64,000 bases of DNA from Eragrostis nindensis. Lineage: Eukaryota > Streptophyta > Magnoliopsida > Poales > Poaceae. The DNA lies in contig JAAXCT010002338.1 of assembly GCA_012490785.1 (NCBI GenBank), positions 16,157 through 80,156 on the forward strand, read 5' to 3'. This document shows, one piece after another, positions 1-12,150 of this stretch. The position numbers were made by a program, and so were the translations under genes. Within the stretch, counting starts at the first letter, position 1, and every line of letters begins with the position of its first letter. The notes under the pieces are model-generated. The model was not told the DNA's origin, did no database searches, and saw only the letters and a list, made by a program, of their open reading frames with translations.

Positions 1-250
1 GATAACTGTGAAGACCATCAACAAAGCTTTCCAATGTGACCATAGACAATGTCTTACGTGAAAATGTTAGTCACATACAATATGGTTACCCAGTCATCAA
101 AACACGGACCAAATGCATAGAAATAGGAAATAAGCAATCAACCAACACAATTAACGACATGTAGCAGTGGGGACAGCACATCGGACCAAATGTATAGAAT
201 ATTGCATCCCAAATCATACATCACCCGAGAGAACGGGACAACTTAGAGAA

Positions 251-970
251 AGATAAATGGATAGAGAGAGAAGATTATATATTGAAGTACCAAGATATGG
301 AATAAAGTATCATGTGCTAAATATTCTGATATCGTACAATTGTTTCTTTAAATATTTTTTATAAATTTTGGTTTTTCTAATAACTCAGCCTTGAATGAAG
401 TAGTGCTACTTGGTTCAAAGATTTCTCAACATTTATTTTCTTTTTCATGCTTTGGATCTTAATGCAGTGATATCGTGCTAATGATTCTCGAACATTGATT
501 GCAATGGTATTAGGTTTTTCATATGCTAGATAGATGTAGGGGGTTCGGCTTATGCTAAAATAGGTTTGATAACATATCATTTCGTCATACATTTTTGTGC
601 CCCTAGGGAAATATAAATGGACAGAGGGAGTAGATTATATGTTGGGGTACCAACATGTGGAATAAAGTATCATGCGCTAAATATTCTTATATATTGTATA
701 CATATTTCTTTAAAGTTTTTTATACAATTTGGTGTTTGTAATAACTCAGCCTTGAATGAAAGAGTGCTACTTGGTTCAAAGATTTCTCAACATTTATTTT
801 CTTTTTCATGGTTTAGATATATCATATTCTGATATATCTTATACATACTTCTGTAATGATTTTAGAAATTTGTTTTTTATTAATTTGTCAACATTTGTTT
901 TAATGAAGTGATATCATGGTGTGACATTGATTACAGTAGTACTAGGCTTTTCATCATATCCTATATATAT
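251..970 (+). repeat. Tandem duplication of an upstream promoter region
   Basis: Bases 251-535 and 611-970 are imperfect direct repeats with a period of about 360. Both contain the sequence around 'AAATGGAYAGAGRGAG', the block 'TAACTCAGCCTTGAATGAA', then 'GTGCTACTTGGTTCAAAG'. Both end in a 'GTGATATC...TTGATT' block and a 'CTAGG/TTAGG-TTTTTCAT' block. The downstream unit holds about 70 extra AT-rich bases and runs into the TATA box of the lipid-transfer-like gene. The upstream unit has no gene behind it, so this looks like a promoter duplication or the remnant of a tandem gene pair. Confidence 0.8.
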
Positions 971-972
971 AA
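961..972 (+). promoter_or_regulatory. TATA box of the LTP-like gene
   Basis: CTATATATATAAAG-type sequence about 80 bases upstream of the ATG at 1043. This fits a plant TATA box with a start site near 995 and a short leader. Confidence 0.6.
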
Positions 973-1042
973 AGTCGACACATTCTGCGCAGATTACAAA
1001 GAACATAGAAGCCATACTTGGTCCCAGCAACGCAAACGTACA

Positions 1043-1538
1043 ATGACTACAGAAGTACTAAGTCGACTTGCGGTTTTTGCTTCAGTTTTTGCCCTATTTG
1101 CAATCCCTCAAGCTAGGAGTGAGCAAGAATGTTACCACGAGAAAGTATTATTTAAGGAGCAATGTGGTTTGAACGTTTTAAAGAACGTCGGTTTCATAAT
1201 TCCACTGGATTCCTGCTGTCACGTTGTAAAAGAAGCTGATATGAAATGTGTTTGTCGTATCATGACGTCTGGGGATGAGAAAAAAAAAAGAGCATGGAGG
1301 CTGTTATTGAGGTTTCACAATATTGCGGCAACCCGGTGCCTGCAGGAAACAAGTGCGGAAGTAAGTGTCCAATAGTTTCTTAAAAAATACTTATGTTCTC
1401 ATATTTTTTTACTATAAGATGATGCACATATAGCTTTTTTTTTTTGGCATCCGCACATATATGTAAAATAATATAATAACCCTTTTGGCTATAGGTTGGA
1501 CTGTTCCTGCCGTACCACTACCACACCGCCAGCACTGA
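1043..1538 (+). pseudogene. Non-specific lipid-transfer-like (8-cysteine motif) secreted protein, frameshifted
   Basis: A small secreted protein of the plant 8-cysteine superfamily (lipid transfer / seed-storage inhibitor fold). The first 26 or so residues form a hydrophobic signal peptide ending 'IPQARS'. The cysteines follow as C-x10-C-x16-CC-x9-CxC. Reading then breaks at a run of ten A's at 1279-1288. One frame later the expected ending appears: 'YCGNPVPAGNKCGS', supplying cysteines 7 and 8. A GTAAGT donor at 1361 and a TATAG acceptor ending at 1494 join exon 1 (to 1360) to exon 2 (1495-1538). Exon 2 completes the family-typical 'CGSWTVP' and stops at TGA. Left uncorrected, the frame runs to a stop at 1375 and lacks the last cysteine. 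The frameshift is identical in copy 2, so it is an old lesion or a homopolymer sequencing error. AATAAA sites near 1575 and 1597 could be poly(A) signals. Confidence 0.8.
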
Positions 1539-2715
1539 TGGTTGGCCGACCCTGAGGGTTCATGAAGGGAAGCCAATAAAGTAGCAGTCATGAAAGAATA
1601 AACATGGCCGCGGCTTGTTTCCATTTCATGTGTTTTATAATCAATACATAATGCATGGATGCCTGTTGCCGACTAAATCCATGTGCCACTCGTTTCATCT
1701 TAACCATGTGCCAAGCTGGAGTAGAGGTGGCACCTCTTATGGACTCTAGTTGGTAGATAAAACGAGGAAGACAGAGAGACCACAACAAGGACTAGTACCT
1801 GAGCCTAAAAAATTGGAGAGAACGACGCAAGAACCTTTCTCTTATTTCCTTGCTCCTTCTCAGTCATTTCATTTCATTGCTGCCAGGAGCTGCTCCCTCA
1901 ACTTCTCGTCTAAACACTCCTTTGCAGGCCGTTGTCGTTGAATCCATCATTAGCTTCCACCGTTTGTGAAATTTCCAAATGCCGAAACTACCCTCGTGAG
2001 CACGAGGATTAATTATTCTGCATGCAGCTACAGCCACAGCGTGAATTTTTCAACTCTATGATATAATGAAAAAAAATGAAAAAACCAAAAAAAAAAAAGG
2101 CACGCCAGGATCCGCATGAGATAGCCATTAACTTATTTCCTAGTGACTAGCTAGCCACGTTATGCAACACAAGCAGGTGTCCACTACCCCTTCGCAAAAG
2201 AAAAAAAAAGCAGGTGTCCACTAGAAGAAACTAATCTACATGCGAGCACCCGACACATGTACGCGACTACCAGGAAAAACGTGAACAAATCACGTTACTA
2301 GCCAACTGGAACCCATGCAATGTATCTAGTGAAATTAATCAATCTAGCGAGGCGGCACCGAGCGCGGAGGAGGGTTAGTAACGTGGCACAGCAACAACGT
2401 CGCCTGGTTGCCCCGGTCTCGGCCGCTTCTTGCGAGGCATGACTTTAGTCTCTGGGGTTCAAGACAGGCGTGCGCAGCAGAGGCGTATGTGCGGTGTCCA
2501 GGGAGGAGCGCGCAGCGACGTCGTGAGCAGTCAGTGGCATAAAAGGGATCAATCAAGTTAATGGTCAAAGGTAAGTAGGTCATTTTTTACGTGTCCATTA
2601 GGCAAGACTATCACCAAACGGTCAACTCATTGGCATGTAAGGGGTAAAAAAAAAAAAATCAATGGCATATACATGATACTGATTTTAGCAATGAAAAATT
2701 ATGGACTGAATGTCG
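1539..2715. other. Intergenic, no gene seen
   Basis: Holds several short open frames on both strands with no recognisable family, A-rich runs near 2080-2100, and two copies of 'AGCAGGTGTCCACTA' (near 2172 and 2210). I see no convincing gene. Confidence 0.6.
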
Positions 2716-2930
2716 CACTAGTACAAAAAAAAAAAAATCCTTTAGTGGCGGGCCTTTTGAGTCTGCATAGCGGGCAATCGGTGCGCCACCGTGCTCGCGC
2801 CACTGGAAATGCCTAAGAGGAGTGACAGGTACTTGTCCCTGCCACTGGAATCAGATCCAAATGGCCGGCCTGCTGATGTGAGCGGCCCGCCATTTGTGCG
2901 GACATCAGCTTGCCCACCACTACAATGGTT
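2716..2930 (+). mobile_element. Probable CACTA transposon terminal fragment
   Basis: Begins CACTAGTACAAAAAA. Subterminal repeats of a 'GTGGCGGGC' / 'GCGCCACTGGAAATG' / 'CTGCCACTGGAA' kind follow in alternating orientation, which is the usual look of a grass CACTA end. No matching opposite end with CTAGTG and the same subterminal repeats was found downstream, so this is likely a truncated end. The right limit is approximate. Confidence 0.5.
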
Positions 2931-5900
2931 TTTTTAAATTTTTAAAAAGGCCTCTAATACCTCTAATTTGACATGCTGTCCCCTTTGATGTTGCTGTATA
3001 TAGCAACACTAATGCATACAACTTAATTTGCAAATTAGAAGCATTCGACACTTAACACCAAATGACAAGAAGTGAAACAAAATTCTTGTCACACCCCTAG
3101 ACAAAGGGGTTAGATACACATGAACTACAAGCAAGGTACACTCAGAACTGCATATTAGAAACACCATCCATTCAGATTACATTCAATCGAAAATTAACCA
3201 ATTTATAAGAAATTTTCCCAATAATAAATGCACCTCAAACAAAACTCAACCTCTTCCTGTCTAACAAATCGTCAACGTTAATCCATTAATTGCAGTCATA
3301 ATGCACTTATATACGGAGTAGATGAAACATCAATGGATGGCTTGAAACAAAGATGAAAATTAATACTCCAACTTCTCCAATTCCACATTAATACTTTCAA
3401 CAACTATCACAGACATGAATAACCACATACACCATACTTGAAGAGAGACACATATTAGGCCTCAATACTTACATAGGAAATAGGCGAAGCATCTCATCAC
3501 TATAAATAGTGTCAATAATGAATATAATCAAATTTTTACCATATAATGCATCAACAATTTTCTTACTTGTTCTACCACCCATGCACATCGTCTTCTTCGA
3601 CATGTTTAAATGAACTTCTTGTTCTACCAGCTTAATGTTGCTACGTGCCAGCTTATGCATATAACATACACAATGCAACAGAAATAGCCAGTGCAACTAA
3701 GTAATTTTATTTAAGCCCAAATAGGAAGTCTTCACTAGAATTTAGTTACATGATGGTTGTACATACCTTTTGTTGCCACCTTCAATGCTAACCTTACAAT
3801 TAGGGAATGTAGATAAGTCACTAACAAGCACTACATAGCCACTATGTTAAATTTTCAACACCACACGTCCTCAAATTTAACAATTAATCTTCATTACAAT
3901 AATAACTTTTCATGGCACAAAATGAAACACAAAGTCTAATATATACCACATGTTCAATGAATGAAAAAAAAATCTAACCTCCAAAAATCGTTGTAGAGAT
4001 GTGACCATGTGTGATGTAGTTGAGAGCATTAATAACATAGCCACATTTGTTCCATACTATTAAACTTTCAAATATAAATAACTCAGAAGATATAATAACT
4101 CATATTATTAATTATTACCATGTAAACTGTATTAATTATAATGAGTGAAGGTAGTATAAATGACAAGCTAAAACAACGGCAAGCACTGCCACATCCACTT
4201 GCCTTTACCGACGACGAGAACGAGAAGTCTAAAATGCAATTGGAACACCACCAACTACTTCCCCATAAAATATCATGACTAACAGCCCTAATAACATGTG
4301 AAAACATAACATGCAAATGGTTCTAGGTCCTGAGCCCAAGTATAAGCAATAGACAACAAAATGACATATATGCACGCAGCAGCTTATCCTTTTTGTATCT
4401 TGAAACATCGAATAGATATCACAGACCCAAATATAGTCTGGAAATGTACTAGACAACAAGACTTACAACTTTTATAAAGGCACCATATTTTTATTATGAC
4501 TGTAAGAAGGTATAATCCTCCATTGAGAGCATGTTGACTCTCTCTCTGAAAATTCTGACATTGGGCTTCACATTTTTGCTCCATTAAACAAAACGAAGTT
4601 ATGAAACTTTACCATAACAAATACACTTCATTCTCCACAACTTTCGCTCAGATAACAAAGCTCTGAAAATACATCAATGTGCACTACTTCTTCAACCAGA
4701 TGTGCACTTTACAGTCATAATGTCCTGAACATGTGATTAAATTCCCTAACTTGGTCAGAACCTGCAGCTCAATTCAAAAATCATTACCTCCTAAAGAACG
4801 TGGTGGAACATGAATGTTATTAATTAGCCGAATGTAGCTTTCTTAACACCTCTGAACCTCTCCCAGTCGAGTTTCCAATGAAGATAAACAAAGGCGGCTC
4901 CCAGTAATTATATTGTACCCGTGGTTTAGACAGCAGCCACGGCAAGGAAGTACAAACTCGGCTAGACAGCTGCGCAGCACACGAACGGTTGAACTCCTTA
5001 TTCTCCTTTATAAATCCCTGACGCATCGCACTCCCAGACTACATCAATGTAACATTATCTCCAAAATTTTGCCAAGTTGGCGAACAAACTTTCTAGTGCG
5101 ATTTTGGGATTCTTGAGGCAATATATACAACGAAGCAAAAACAACATGACTGGTGGTGCGGCTAAGCAATGGGTTATATAGGTGAGTATCTACGTACATG
5201 CATGGAGCACTCACTCTCTTTTTAGATTTAATGTTTTTGAACCATATTCATCATTATGACCATTTTTCATGTTTAAAACACTCCCAAAACCCTCATATAA
5301 AACTAAAACACAATTAGGAAAACTAAAAAAACCCACTTACATCTCATATGGGTTTTCATATACCCACTTGTAAGGGGTTATAAGTTTTCATATTTTTTTC
5401 TGATAGCTTTGACCTAACAGAGTGGCTACTATCTGGTCTACCTTATGGCTTCGGATGATGTATCACGAGTCGGTACACTTTGACCTGATTAGAAAAACCT
5501 AAAGGTGACAATCACTGTATTATTCTCTTCATTTTGTTGGTTCTATTCTTGCTTGGTATTAATGATGTTTGTGAAGTAATGCACATTCAGGTTGATGCAT
5601 CGATCATCAAGCTGAAGACGAAAAATGCTACGGAGCACTGGGAGTAATGCTGTGGAGTCGACAAGAGTCATGCCGATCTGTCAAAGCGGTCAAGGGGGAC
5701 TTTGAAAACTCATAGAAACTTGCAGGTGTGAGACTGCAAAATCCCTAAGATGCAGTTGGATTTTTGCAATTTTCTTATAAATTTAACTCGCAGAGGCTCA
5801 CATGTCAGTCAATAACCTAACACATTATTTATCAGGTAAACCAGCCATATAGGCATACTTGTCGCCGAATCAAGTTATGTGGTTGAAAGCACTACAGACG

Positions 5901-6888
5901 TATTCTAGATTAGAACGGAGGACTTGGCTCAAGCTTCGTACGTAAGAGATAAGAAGTTGTATGTAATCAGACATACGACGAAGCTTTTGTACAAAAACTG
6001 AAATACAATTTGAGCGTTATCCGTTATGGTTGTGTTTCTGCAACGGCTCGAAGTAAAAGGTACCCAACACAAAACCACACATTTCAGAGCATCAGCTTGC
6101 AACTCCATGCAGCTAGTGAGTATCGAGAAAGCATTCCATCAATAAACTAGTGGGCATGCAGAGTGCAAGCAAGTAGCAAGAATCAAGCATTAAAATGGAA
6201 CGCAATACAGAATGTCCGAACAAACAAAACTATACATATCGTGCCAACACTAAACTGCAACTAAGCTCCCTGTTTAACCTCTTCGGCTCCTCTGTTCAAC
6301 AGAGCCACGGGAGCTTGCCCGGAGAGGAAGAGACCTCATTGACAGTTTGCAGCTTCCTATCGCGTAGTTACCTCAGGCATTTTGCAGTGGCTTTCCCCGG
6401 TGTAGAATACCCCGCTACAGGCTTCTTGGTGCCACTGTGCACGTATGGCGTGCTGCGTGAAAAATATAACAGAGGTGCAAATGAATCATATTATGGTGTT
6501 CAGTCGCGGGAATGGCTTCAAATGGGAATGGGAAGGTCGCAAGTGATCAGGAACGAAGAGGAAGAGCGCCGGATTCACCATATAAAAGAGCACGCATATG
6601 GAGATATTCCCTTTGCACCAAAAAAAAGTTTTAAAAATTTTTGGACGAAAATTGAGGTAATTTTGAGTGAAAACAAAATATCGCATATGGAGATTATTTC
6701 TTCGCATATACTATACACTGAGACGAATCCTCAGTGTATATCCTTGCAGCAGTGGAACAAGTTCTAGTGACATCATATGTTTGATCAGTTTACAGAATTT
6801 GTAACAAAGCGGCAATATGAAGCAAGTTGTTGTACCCTGGTGTACTTTAATGCTTTGACCTATTCATGCAGTTCTAGTTTTTATTAAT
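2931..6888. other. AT-rich region without a recognisable gene
   Basis: Many short open frames, mostly on the minus strand (for example 3469-3696), some bounded by splice-like sites. None matches a family I know. The 190-residue plus-strand frame at 6195-6767 is broken by small indels in copy 2, so it is not under evident coding constraint. A perfect 11-bp-stem hairpin sits at 6712-6740. The stretch may be old transposon interior belonging to the fragment at 2716. Confidence 0.5.
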
Positions 6889-6919
6889 CACTACAACAAT
6901 TTTGACTTTCCATGATATT

Positions 6920-7165
6920 TTACTTTAGTCACAGAAGGTCTGAAATTTGTCATAACTGACCTTTTATGACTTCACAGTGACAAAAATCAATTAGTCATAG
7001 AAGGTATGTAGCTAAATACCTTCTGTGACATTTTTGCTATTTTTGTCATAATTTTATGACTTTTTGCAGAATGTCATAACTGTTTATGACAATTCAAAAA
7101 ATATCACATCAGTTTATGACACTCATAAATATGTCATAAAGTTGCATGACAATTACGATTTTTAT
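6920..7165. repeat. CACTA left subterminal repeats
   Basis: About ten TGTCATAA / TTATGACA-like motifs in both orientations within 250 bases of the left terminus, probably transposase-binding sites. Confidence 0.75.
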
Positions 7166-7179
7166 CATTACCTATTGGA

Positions 7180-7500
7180 CCGGACCTGGCCTGTCTGGCC
7201 AGTTTTTTTGGCCCATTAATATCACAGACCCATTTAGTTAATTCACAGGCCTTTTTTACTTTCGACCCACTTAATTCACAGGCCTTTTTATTTTTTGGTC
7301 CAATTAATTCACATGCCATTTTACTTTAAGCCCACTAGTTTTGCAGGCTTTTTATCTTTCAGCCCACTAATTTCATAGGCTTTTTATCTTTCGGCCCACT
7401 TATTTTCCTACCAGCCCATTGATTTATCAGGCTCATTTTCTAATTTTGACCCATTTATTTATAAAGAAAATAACTTTTACACCTTTAATTTTCAGCCCAT
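7180..7500. repeat. Degenerate tandem repeat rich in GGCCCA / TTCACAGGCC
   Basis: Imperfect units of about 40-45 bases of the form 'TTCACAGGCCTTTTTA' followed by a 'GACCCACTTAA' type block recur six or more times. The short minus-strand frame at 7134-7319 is only a readout of this repeat. Confidence 0.65.
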
Positions 7501-8806
7501 TCTTCCAGGCCCAACACAATACAGCTAGGCCAAGCCCAATTACACAGGAAAACAGATGGCCCATTCTTCCAGCAGCTTAATCCAACCATAAAGTCAAGAT
7601 TTACATTCCACTCTATGATACAACCATAACATGAGCTACTCTAGCAGATCTTCGCTAACACAAAACTAACTTGTGCTAGCTTGTACCAGCATAGATGGCC
7701 CGCTGTTCATACAAGCAGAAATGCACAGTTTACTCATCTCTAGTCTAGTTGACCTCAACGTCTTCATATAAGCTCCTCCAAGTTGGCTGCAAAGCACTGC
7801 AATAATTAGTATAAGAACACAATTGTAATAATAAGTCGTGTAACACTGTAAAGAACCGCAGTCTTTATAACAACAGAAGCAGACACTAGCATCTCTATTT
7901 CAGCATTGAACAAGATAATTTTAGCATTGTACAGTACTCAATTCTGCTCTACCTTAGGCAAGACAAACCACCTACTATAGCTAGTATTAGTATCTAACCT
8001 TTCCTCCCAAGTTCAGCTCCTGGCTTCTAGAACATCAATTTCCAAGAAAAAAGATTATTAACATTGTTAAACGCCTCTGCAGCAACTGTATCAAATATTT
8101 TTGTGCAAAGTCAGAGCATGCTGAAATATGATGAGTAGTAGCCAAGCATAGGATGGCAATAAATCATATGAAACTGTCTTAACGTTCAGCTGTGAATATG
8201 GGAGCTGGTACATAAGCTAAATACTAGCAAGCAGAGAGGATATCAGGCAAGCTGTTGAAGTAAAACTAACAGAAGCACTAGCAACAATCGATGGTACAAG
8301 CAGAGAGATATCCATTAACTGAGGTAACACAAGGAAGCAACCAATACTTAATTATCCATGTGTGCAAGCTGCCAATGATCCATTAACTATTTCTAAAATA
8401 AGAAATAGAGGAAAGAAGGCAAAATTACCAAACACCATGTGCTGGTAGCTGCCACTAATCCATTACTTCCTCGTTTTTTTTCCTTCGAAAGAACCTGCAG
8501 GGAATTAACAAGTGTGATCATTTCTTAGCTCGACGCGTTATACAAATATTCAATAAATTCTGGGTCTCCTCGGTACAAATCTGAGTAACATGACTTATGA
8601 TTATACTAATCAAATTGGACACTAAGGCATAATCAGTAACAAAAGCATCCACTAGTAGCCAGCACACAGCATCACAGTTAAGCAGAGCCACTCATTCACA
8701 CAATGCAGCATACAAAGAAGCGCATCTGGGGAAGCTAATCAGTGCAACATAGCATCTGGAGCCACTCATTCACACAAAAACCAAGAACAGGAAGAACACT
8801 CCATAC
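7501..8806. other. CACTA interior, no gene seen
   Basis: Moderately AT-rich sequence. It may be captured intron DNA of the IQM donor gene or filler of unknown origin. No coding signal recognised. Confidence 0.5.
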
Positions 8807-8874
8807 CTGCATCTTTTCCATAAGGCATAGGCATGAAAATCACTTGCGGCATCAACAGCCAAGTCAATCCACAC
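8807..8874 (-). other. Possible second exon joined to the captured IQM exon
   Basis: On the minus strand a 68-nt open block is bordered by an ATAG acceptor and a CAG/GTATGG donor. It is open in the same phase in which the IQM exon ends, and reads 'VWIDLAVDAASDFHAYALWK'. It does not resemble the normal next exon of IQM genes, so it may come from another gene or be chance. Confidence 0.25.
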
Positions 8875-9042
8875 CTATATGACGCTGCACTTTACAATCA
8901 GCAGGAAAAAAAATGAGATGAGACCGTTCTACTGCAGCATTCTATCAAACAGGTAGTGTGCATGGCTGGGATAGTGGCCTGAATATGTACGGATCCGCCG
9001 CAGAGTAGGCCGATGCATCGAGAGAAGAAGAGGCTTAATTAC

Positions 9043-9519
9043 CGCTTCGAGCCAGTGCTGGAGTGCGAGCTTCTGCGCCTTTTCGTCCTTGGAGAGGCCA
9101 TTGCCGACCTTGGCGATCCTCTTTCCTGCCCTGGACCAGCGCGACGCCGCCGTCTCCTGCTTGCCGACGTGGAAGAAGGAGATGGACTTGAGGTCGAGCG
9201 ACGCCGAGTCGTAGGCCTTCCACCAGAGCTCCTCGACGATGACGGCACAGTCGGCCAGGCTCCGCCGCGTGCGGTGGCCCTTGAACACCTTTTGCAGCCG
9301 CGTGGCCGCATCGTCGAGCTCGGCGAGCGGCCGCGGGGAGAAGTACTCCAGCACCGCCTGCTGCGCTGGGGAGACCACCGCCCTGGCGGCGGCGCTGGTC
9401 CGGGGGCTCGGCTGCTGCTGCAGCTCGAGGGTGCCCAGCCGCGAGCCGTTGATGCCGCCCGACGGCCGGGCCAGGGCCACCGGCTCCGCCTCCTCCGCGG
9501 CGGCCTCCCGATGCATCAA
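9043..9519 (-). pseudogene. Captured first exon of an IQM-type calmodulin-binding protein
   Basis: A 159-codon exon starting 'MMHREAAAEEAEP'. It holds an IQ motif (residues about 72-88, 'AATRLQKVFKGHRTRR') followed by the IQM family signature 'LADCAVIVEELWWKAYD', 'SRWSRAGKRIAKVGNGLSKD' and 'EKAQKLALQHWLEA'. It ends at a GTAATT donor exactly where IQM genes have their first intron. The following family region ('IDPRHRYGHNL' type) is absent. Read through the donor, the frame continues to 8929 and includes 'TYSGHY', perhaps a relic of the family's later SGHY segment. IQM proteins bind calmodulin and act in stress and hormone signalling. This copy sits inside a CACTA element and is probably a truncated transduplicate. 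Splicing to other sequence could still give a chimeric transcript. Confidence 0.88.
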
Positions 9520-9694
9520 CAGTCCGGGAGGAGGGGCGCCCGAAGCCGCCGCGCCGCGTCGTCATCGTGGATCCACCGCCGCGCCCTCGAATCAGCCGCG
9601 CCCTGCGCCGCCGCTCCCGGACCCAAGGCCGCCGCGCCTAACGAAGAGAGGAGAAGAGAGATGAGGAAGGGATCGAGGAGAAGGGGTGGCGGCT

Positions 9695-9885
9695 GGATCT
9701 GGAGGAGAAGAGAGGCGACTTGGAGGCGGTGGTGGAAGAGAGATAAGGAGGGACATGGGGGCGACTGGATCTGGAGGAGAAGAGAGGCGACTTGGAGGCG
9801 GTGGTGGAAGAGAGATGAGGAGGGACATGGGGGCGACTGGATCTGGAGGAGAAGAGGCGACTTGGGGCGATGGGAAGAAAGAATG
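9695..9885 (+). repeat. 72-bp minisatellite, about 2.6 units
   Basis: Units start at 9695, 9767 and 9839 with 'GGATCTGGAGGAGAAGAG'. The third unit is shortened. The array lies in the GC-rich leader upstream of the IQM exon, and the repeat makes long artefactual frames on both strands. Confidence 0.9.
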
Positions 9886-10910
9886 GTTAAGGGCGGCGGT
9901 TGTGGCTGGGAGAGAAGTGAGGGAGAGGAGTAGGGTTTGGAGAGGGCGGCTGGCTCTATTTAGTGAGCAGTTTCTTTGGGCTGGGGTGACTGACATGTGG
10001 GGAGAAGAAAGACAAGGGGACCACTGGTCATTGGGTATGGGTAAATTTCAGAGACGTGTAAGCTGATAAAAAGTTAGTATTTTGAAAATGATACATATAA
10101 AAATAATTTCAAAAATTCCACCAAAATTAGTGTTCATTTGGATCAACTAGATACATATTCTTACCAAATTCCACCCGAAGTTGCAACAAACTTCATGAGA
10201 TATAAAAAAGAGAAGAAATGAGTGCATTTTCCAATTGTTTTGTCAAATTTTATCTCGCAAAATATAATGAATTTTGAGCTGATTTTTGGTTTGTGGCTGT
10301 TCCATGTCAAACCAAACCCATGGGATTTTTTGTTAATTTTTTTGAAAAAAAATCCACCAAAGTGTGTTCAAAGTGGACAACTCTAGACACATCTCATGAA
10401 ACTATCACCCAAGTTCAACCATAAGTGAACAATGTCCTCAACGAAAGCTTCGAAAAAATTGTAACATAATTCTCTTGTGTAGAGGTGTTTTAGTTATCCA
10501 TCTCCACAAAAATTCATGACCGGAAACATTTTCTTTCGGGATCTACAAAAATAACAAAATTTTGATAAAAAATGCCAATAGTTATTTGGTGATACGACAT
10601 AGCTATATCATATAAAACAGTTCCATATATTCTACAAATGCGTAGATAATATTTTTATCAACGCATAGGAAAAAAAATGAAGTTATTTAGACTTCGTATG
10701 CGAAATATATACAACTTTTAAAATTCAGCAATGAATCAAATTGAGAAAAAGAGTTGGGGTCAAGAACTGGAGAAGAACTCTGACACTTAGCGCTGGGCCC
10801 ACATATTAGCGAGACACAGCACTCATCCTCCGCTTGGGCCGAGGCCCACCACCCATGGATGCTGGTGTCTAAATAGTTTACAGATTAGAAAACTAGTCGA
10901 AACTAACGTG
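9886..10910. other. CACTA interior, no gene seen
   Basis: Starts with the GC-rich tail of the captured region, then AT-rich sequence without recognisable coding content. Confidence 0.5.
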
Positions 10911-10964
10911 AGGTGCAGTGGTAGCGTCTTCAGCTGGTAGGCTGGTGGTCTGGGGTTCGATTAT
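10911..10964 (+). other. tRNA-like A box / B box pair (possible SINE remnant)
   Basis: 'AGGTGCAGTGGTAGCG' resembles an RNA polymerase III A box. 'GGTTCGATTAT' at 10954 resembles a B box, about 30 bases further on. No cloverleaf can be drawn, so a tRNA-derived SINE head is more likely than a tRNA gene. Confidence 0.35.
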
Positions 10965-11629
10965 CAATTGAGGTCGTTTGCTGGATTAAAACTTTTTGGA
11001 GTGCAGGCGGGTGAGTAAAACAATGGGCCGGCGTAGCAGCCCAGCAGCAGTTGGGCTGACGCCTACACAATGCAGGCTACGGCTTTGGGCCGAGGCTGAA
11101 TACATGCCCTGTGCTTTCGACATAGAGTAATTGCATAAACTATATTTCTATTTTAAATAGCTTTGTAGCTCTCAATTTTGTTTAAAAAACTCTCCACTTC
11201 CTTTATGGCCCACAGATGGGCTGGCTCATGGCGCAGATGGGCTGGCTCAGGTGGGCTGGCCTGGGGGAAGGAGAAAAGAAAAGGCCCAAGAAAATGGGCC
11301 ACAGAGATTGAGCCCATTGTGAAAGAAAACGAGAGGAGGAGAAGGAAAAAGGAAACGGGCCAAGGAGGTTTTGGCCCAAGGTCTGGCTGAGGCTTCCTAT
11401 TCTCCTTTTCTATTTCTCCTTTCCTATTCTATTTTCTATTGTCTAAAGAAAATGCTAAATAAGTCTAAGAAAACATTGTTTAAAGTTAATTGTTCCAATC
11501 ATCCGAATTATTAGTTCCAATAAAAAAATATTTTTTCCAGCAAAGAAATCAAATTGTTTCATAGGCCGAAAAATTGTTCAATCAAATATCGAATTGTTCC
11601 TAGGAAGAACTGAAAATTGTAACATGACA

Positions 11630-12150
11630 TGTGGGTCCCACTTGGTCAATTCGCAATATTTTTAATTTTTTTAAAACATGCATGTGGGTCCCACTTGCTA
11701 TGTTGTGGGACCAATCCACATGTGGCCCACGTGTGCATGATCTAAAAAATTATTTACCAAAAACTCCCATTTTATCAATTACATTTTGCTTTTATTTTTC
11801 AAATAAATATATATGTGGGTCCGCGTTACAGGTATTTGACAAGTGTGCCACTTAATGACAATTCATATCTGTCATAAATTTTGGTGTAAAATAAAGAAAA
11901 TTTGGTAATGACAATTCATGTTCGTCATAACTGTTGTGACATTTATTTTTTACCAATTATGACATTTTTGTTTATCATAATATAATGGCGTCTTGATGTA
12001 TGACAATTTTGTGGTCAAATTTAATGACATATCTTGGGTTTTGTCGTAAAACACCTTATTTTCTCAAAAATGTCATAAACCTAACAAGCTTTATGACATA
12101 ACGATATGTTGTCATCAGAAAAATGTCATAGAAAGTCACATTTGTTGTAG
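11630..12150. repeat. CACTA right subterminal repeats
   Basis: Palindromic 'ATGTGGGTCCCACTT' occurs twice, with a third partial copy. A cluster of TGTCATAA/TATGACA motifs in both orientations follows up to the terminus, mirroring the left end. Confidence 0.75.

Noticed and set aside
6195..6767. 190-residue plus-strand frame
   Set aside because: Disrupted by small indels in copy 2 and without any recognisable motif.
2716..6768. A complete CACTA element from CACTAG (2716) to CTAGTG (6763)
   Set aside because: The putative ends do not match beyond six bases, subterminal repeats are absent on the right, and no 3-bp target duplication is present.
9013..9933. 306-residue plus-strand frame across the IQM region
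   Set aside because: It is antisense to the IQM exon, GC-rich and includes the 72-bp minisatellite. No family resemblance, so a composition artefact.
10911..10990. Functional tRNA gene
   Set aside because: Only A and B box-like strings. No acceptor stem or anticodon arm can be paired.
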